Assembly: GCA_030597485.1 (NCBI GenBank)
Contig: JAUVRU010000048.1
Span: 1 to 9,082 of the forward strand
Length of the DNA: 9,082 nt
From: Anaerolineae bacterium
GTDB taxonomy: Bacteria; Chloroflexota; Anaerolineae; 4572-78; NAK82
Direction of reading: 5' to 3'
A program made the position numbers and the translations under genes. Of the stretch, positions 6,371 to 9,082 are shown one piece after another; positions within the stretch are counted from its first letter, which is position 1; every line of letters starts with the position of its first letter. The notes beneath the pieces are model-generated. The model was not told the origin of the DNA. It saw nothing but the letters and a program-made list of their open reading frames with translations, and did not search any database.

Positions 6371-6793
6371 ATGGAGATCACACGTCAGGCAGACTACGCA
6401 GTGCGGGCGATGGTGCACGTGGGCCGGCTGCCGCTGGGCAGCCGGGTATCAACCGCGACCATCTCCGAAGCAGAGAAGACCCCACTGCCATTTCTTACCA
6501 AGGTAATCGCCCATCTGGTAAGATCCGGCCTGGTAACCACCAATCGGGGTATGGGAGGCGGGGTCTCGGTGGCACGCGCCCCGCAAGAGATCACGTTGCT
6601 TGAGATCCTGGAAGCAATAGAGGGGCCGATTCTCCTGAATCGCTGTCTGCAACGACAGGGAATGTGCGAGATTGAGCACCGTTGCCCAGTTCACGATGTG
6701 TGGGCTAAAATCCAGCACAGCCTGGTCAAGCAGTTAGGGTCAGTGACCGTGAGCGAGCTTGTGCACAAACAGGTCGAGAAGGAACAACCCTAA
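6371..6793 (+). CDS. Rrf2-family transcriptional regulator with three cysteines
   Basis: 140 residues, usual for Rrf2 proteins. The N-terminal winged helix begins MEITRQADYAVRAMVHVG, the standard Rrf2 opening; the recognition-helix region is LPFLTKVIAHLVRSGLV (39-55), and the wing carries RGMGGG (59-64). C92, C99 and C105 match in number and position the cluster ligands of IscR (92, 98, 104) and NsrR-like proteins, so it probably senses Fe-S status, nitric oxide or redox state through a bound cluster. It is not assignable to IscR or NsrR specifically. GGGAG (6361-6365) lies 5 bases before the ATG. The gene follows the dikinase gene after 51 bases on the same strand and is likely the last gene of that operon, regulating it and itself. 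The gap contains an 8-base direct repeat that may matter for control. Family call firm, signal inferred. Confidence 0.92.
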   Translation: MEITRQADYAVRAMVHVGRLPLGSRVSTATISEAEKTPLPFLTKVIAHLVRSGLVTTNRGMGGGVSVARAPQEITLLEILEAIEGPILLNRCLQRQGMCEIEHRCPVHDVWAKIQHSLVKQLGSVTVSELVHKQVEKEQP

Positions 6794-6869
6794 GCGTTCA
6801 GCCATCGGCAGTCAGATATGAGTCACCGCTCTCAGTGTGGAGTCTTGATAGCTGAATCCTTGTCGGGGT

Positions 6870-9047
6870 CTACATCTCGGCACCTACGTCGTCACCGTCA
6901 TCGTACTCATCCTGGCGACCGACCCGGACTTCTCGCGGGTGGCTGCCCTCGGCCGGGCCAATGATGCCCTCCTCTTCAAGCTGATCCATCAACCGCGCTG
7001 CCCGCGGGTATCCAATCCCCAGCCGTCGCTGCAGATGTGTTGTGCTGGCCCGTCCGCTGGCCAGCACGATTTCGATGGCTTCCTCCAACATGGGATCGCT
7101 TTCCGCCTCGGCCATTATGCTATCCCATGGTCGACTCACTGTCGCCGCCAGCTCGCCCACGGACTCCTTCCAGAAGTTGACAATCTTGCCAATCTCCTGA
7201 TCAGAAACGAAGCAGCCTTGGAGGCGCTCCAGCTTGGGGGAATCCGGCAGCATCAGCAGACAGTCACCGCGTCCCAGCAATCGCTCAGCGCCAGGCGTGT
7301 CCAGGATGACTCGCGAGTCCACCTGGCTGGTGACGGCGAACGCGATACGGGCTGGGAAATTAGCCTTAATGAGTCCCGTCACCACATCCACTGACGGACG
7401 CTGGGTAGCTATGATCATATGTATGCCGGTTGCTCGCGCCATTTGTGCAATGCGGGTGATTTGGCGCTCGATCTCGTCAGGAGCGAGCATCATGAGATCG
7501 GCCAGCTCGTCGACGATGACGACAACGTGCGGTAACAACTCCTCGCTCCGCCGGCGGCCAGCCTTCTTGTTGTAGCTGCTGATGCTGCGTACACCCGCCT
7601 GAGAGAACAACTGGTACCGCTCGTCCATCAAACGCGTGATCCACGTCAACGCCCCCACCACCTGCTCAATGTCCACAATGACAGGTGACAGCAAGTGCGG
7701 CGCACCGGCGTATCCCACCAGCTCAACCATCTTGGGGTCAACCATCAGCAATCTCAGCTCGTCCGGCGAATGGTCGCACATAAGGCCAGTCACGATGGCA
7801 TTGATGCACACGCTCTTGCCAGAGCCAGTGGCGCCGGCGATGAGCAGGTGAGGCATAGCCGTCAGGTCAGCGACCACAGATTTCCCCGATACATCTCGAC
7901 CCAGGGGAATAGACAGCGTGCCCTTGCTCTTACGGTATGCATCTGACTCCAGCACGCCTCGCAGTGACACCAGTGACACTTTGCTGTTGGGGACCTCAAT
8001 GCCCACCACGGGACGACCGGGTACAGGGGCCTCAATACGAATGGGCGCAGCCGCCAGAGCCAGCGCCAGATCGTTGATCAGGGACGTGATCTTGCCGACC
8101 CGCACCCGCTGTCGCCGGACTGTGCCGTCTGGTCCAGGTCGCTCGATATATCCTGGTTCTACGCCAAACTGGGTCACCGCCGGCCAGACATTGATCTCCG
8201 TCACCTTGGCGGGCACACCAAAGCCTTGCAGTGTATCTTCAATAATCTGTGCCTGATAGCGGACATCGGCCTTAGCGGTCCGGCCCCCGGAGGCAGATAC
8301 AAGCAAGTCAAGCGACGGCAGGCGCCGACTCCGGCGCGTAGCTTTGGCCCGCTTGTCATCCTTGGAGTCAAGAGGCAGAGCCTCAACCTCCGGGCTGAGT
8401 TTGGGCTTGCGCGTGCGTCGTCCACGAGAGGCAGAGGGAGTCACCCCGTCCAACACCCCGCTTTCGCCATCCAGCGAACCGGACTCGTCCCGACCAACCG
8501 ATGAGATCCTGCGAACAAGCCACAGCCAACCCGCGCTGTCAGCAGCTGAGACGCTCAGCAACAGGCCCACCGCCGCCAGCAACAACACCAACAAGATCAT
8601 GCCTGTTCCCAATCTGCCTAGAAGTGCCGTCAATGCGGCGCTGATTCCCCAACCGACCACCCCCCCGCCGTTCCCGGCCAGGGCCATGGTCAGCGGCTCA
8701 TCGTTGCCCACCAGCAGGTGCAACAGCGACAGTCCCCCCACAGCCAGCAGCTCCGCCGCCACCACAACGTCCCAGCGTATTGAAGTATCGTCGTCAGTGT
8801 CAGACACCCGGCGGACACCGGCATCCGACTGGTCGCGCAGCCGTCCCAACAGCAACACCGCTCCCAGCCAACCAACCCCCAACACAATGGGAATAACTCC
8901 CCAACCAAACAGTTGGCGCAGCAAATACGCCCACCCGTCGCTGAGGGAACCCGAAGTGATCGAGAAGAGGCTCAGAAAGGTGACTATGGTCGCTGCCAAC
9001 AGGCATAATCCGATCAACTCGCGCCGCATCGGGCCGAGACGCTCCAT
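6870..9047 (-). CDS. ftsK: DNA translocase FtsK/SpoIIIE
   Basis: 725 residues. The N-terminus has hydrophobic membrane segments at about 11-30, 46-68, 94-114 and 129-168 (the last long enough for two), anchoring it at the division septum. A short charged linker (about 180-250) leads to the motor. The motor has Walker A GATGSGKS (405-412), Walker B VVVIVDELADL (508-518, D513 and E514), and conserved ATQRPSVDVVTG (547-558) and SQVDSRVILD (574-583). The C-terminal gamma winged helix (about 651-709) contains GYPRAARLMDQLEEEGIIGP, which reads chromosome-polarity sequences. FtsK pumps double-stranded DNA with ATP to clear the septum and help dimer resolution or final segregation. The protein is complete and ordinary; the linker is much shorter than in E. 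coli. The start is uncertain: ATG 9047 has no clear ribosome binding site, and an ATG six codons later (9029) is possible. It converges on the Rrf2 gene and seems functionally separate. Confidence 0.96.
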   Translation of the reverse strand: MERLGPMRRELIGLCLLAATIVTFLSLFSITSGSLSDGWAYLLRQLFGWGVIPIVLGVGWLGAVLLLGRLRDQSDAGVRRVSDTDDDTSIRWDVVVAAELLAVGGLSLLHLLVGNDEPLTMALAGNGGGVVGWGISAALTALLGRLGTGMILLVLLLAAVGLLLSVSAADSAGWLWLVRRISSVGRDESGSLDGESGVLDGVTPSASRGRRTRKPKLSPEVEALPLDSKDDKRAKATRRSRRLPSLDLLVSASGGRTAKADVRYQAQIIEDTLQGFGVPAKVTEINVWPAVTQFGVEPGYIERPGPDGTVRRQRVRVGKITSLINDLALALAAAPIRIEAPVPGRPVVGIEVPNSKVSLVSLRGVLESDAYRKSKGTLSIPLGRDVSGKSVVADLTAMPHLLIAGATGSGKSVCINAIVTGLMCDHSPDELRLLMVDPKMVELVGYAGAPHLLSPVIVDIEQVVGALTWITRLMDERYQLFSQAGVRSISSYNKKAGRRRSEELLPHVVVIVDELADLMMLAPDEIERQITRIAQMARATGIHMIIATQRPSVDVVTGLIKANFPARIAFAVTSQVDSRVILDTPGAERLLGRGDCLLMLPDSPKLERLQGCFVSDQEIGKIVNFWKESVGELAATVSRPWDSIMAEAESDPMLEEAIEIVLASGRASTTHLQRRLGIGYPRAARLMDQLEEEGIIGPAEGSHPREVRVGRQDEYDDGDDVGAEM

Positions 9048-9056
9048 TAGCGTCGC

Positions 9057-9062
9057 TATATA
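9057..9062 (-). promoter_or_regulatory. Possible -10 element just upstream of ftsK
   Basis: TATATA stands only 9 bases before the ATG at 9047 on the minus strand. If it is a -10 element, transcription would start at or beside that ATG, giving a leaderless message, or a short leader containing GGAG before the second ATG at 9029. The -35 position falls at the window edge and cannot be judged. Confidence 0.25.
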
Positions 9063-9082
9063 GTTGGAAGGCGATTGGCGCC

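Noticed and set aside
5649..6506. 285-codon plus-strand frame spanning the dikinase end and the Rrf2 start
   Set aside because: It overlaps two well-supported genes in another frame and its translation is Ser/Arg/Ala-rich without any motif.
6794..6869. Terminator between the convergent Rrf2 and ftsK genes
   Set aside because: The 76-base gap has only weak or distant dyads (TTCAGC at 6797 with GCTGAA at 6852) and no T-run, so no intrinsic terminator can be supported.
7962..7979. Tandem 9-base duplication CAGTGACAC inside ftsK
   Set aside because: It encodes VSLVSL, in a region where FtsK/SpoIIIE proteins commonly read MVSL or similar, and family length is normal, so it is ordinary coding sequence.
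8344..9063. 239-codon plus-strand frame opposite ftsK
   Set aside because: Antisense to the FtsK membrane and linker region; Ser/Pro/Thr/Arg-rich low-complexity product expected from a shadow of Leu/Gly-rich membrane codons.

Overview
The window is a compact, GC-rich (roughly 58-60% by eye) bacterial chromosomal segment with six protein-coding genes and no sign of RNA genes, insertion sequences, CRISPR or phage. The FtsK C-terminal winged helix, the stand-alone FtsK of about 725 residues, and the set of a GalU-type enzyme, a GHMP sugar kinase and a three-domain PEP-synthase-like protein fit a member of the Chloroflexota (Anaerolineae-like) best. That placement rests on recalled family resemblance, not on a search.

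Layout. Minus strand, left part: a GHMP-family sugar kinase (937 to beyond the left edge) lies downstream of, and overlaps by 11 bases, a GalU-type sugar-1-phosphate uridylyltransferase (1829-927). A non-coding divergent region of about 510 bases (1830-2339) follows. Plus strand, centre: a class III PLP aminotransferase (2340-3629), a rifampicin-phosphotransferase-like ATP-dependent dikinase (start overlapping the previous stop, or 16 codons later, to 6319) and an Rrf2-family regulator with three cysteines (6371-6793) form a likely operon. Minus strand, right part: an FtsK/SpoIIIE DNA translocase (9047-6870) converges on the regulator.

How the genes may work together. The left pair looks like a sugar salvage unit: the kinase would make a sugar 1-phosphate and the uridylyltransferase would turn it into a UDP-sugar. 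Kinase sequence features resemble plant glucuronokinase, so UDP-glucuronate is the favoured product. The central three genes look like an uncharacterised small-molecule pathway in which one enzyme transaminates and the other phosphorylates with ATP going to AMP and Pi, under a likely Fe-S-sensing regulator. This is the most interesting part of the window; its substrate cannot be read from sequence. FtsK is a housekeeping chromosome-segregation gene and probably unrelated to its neighbours.
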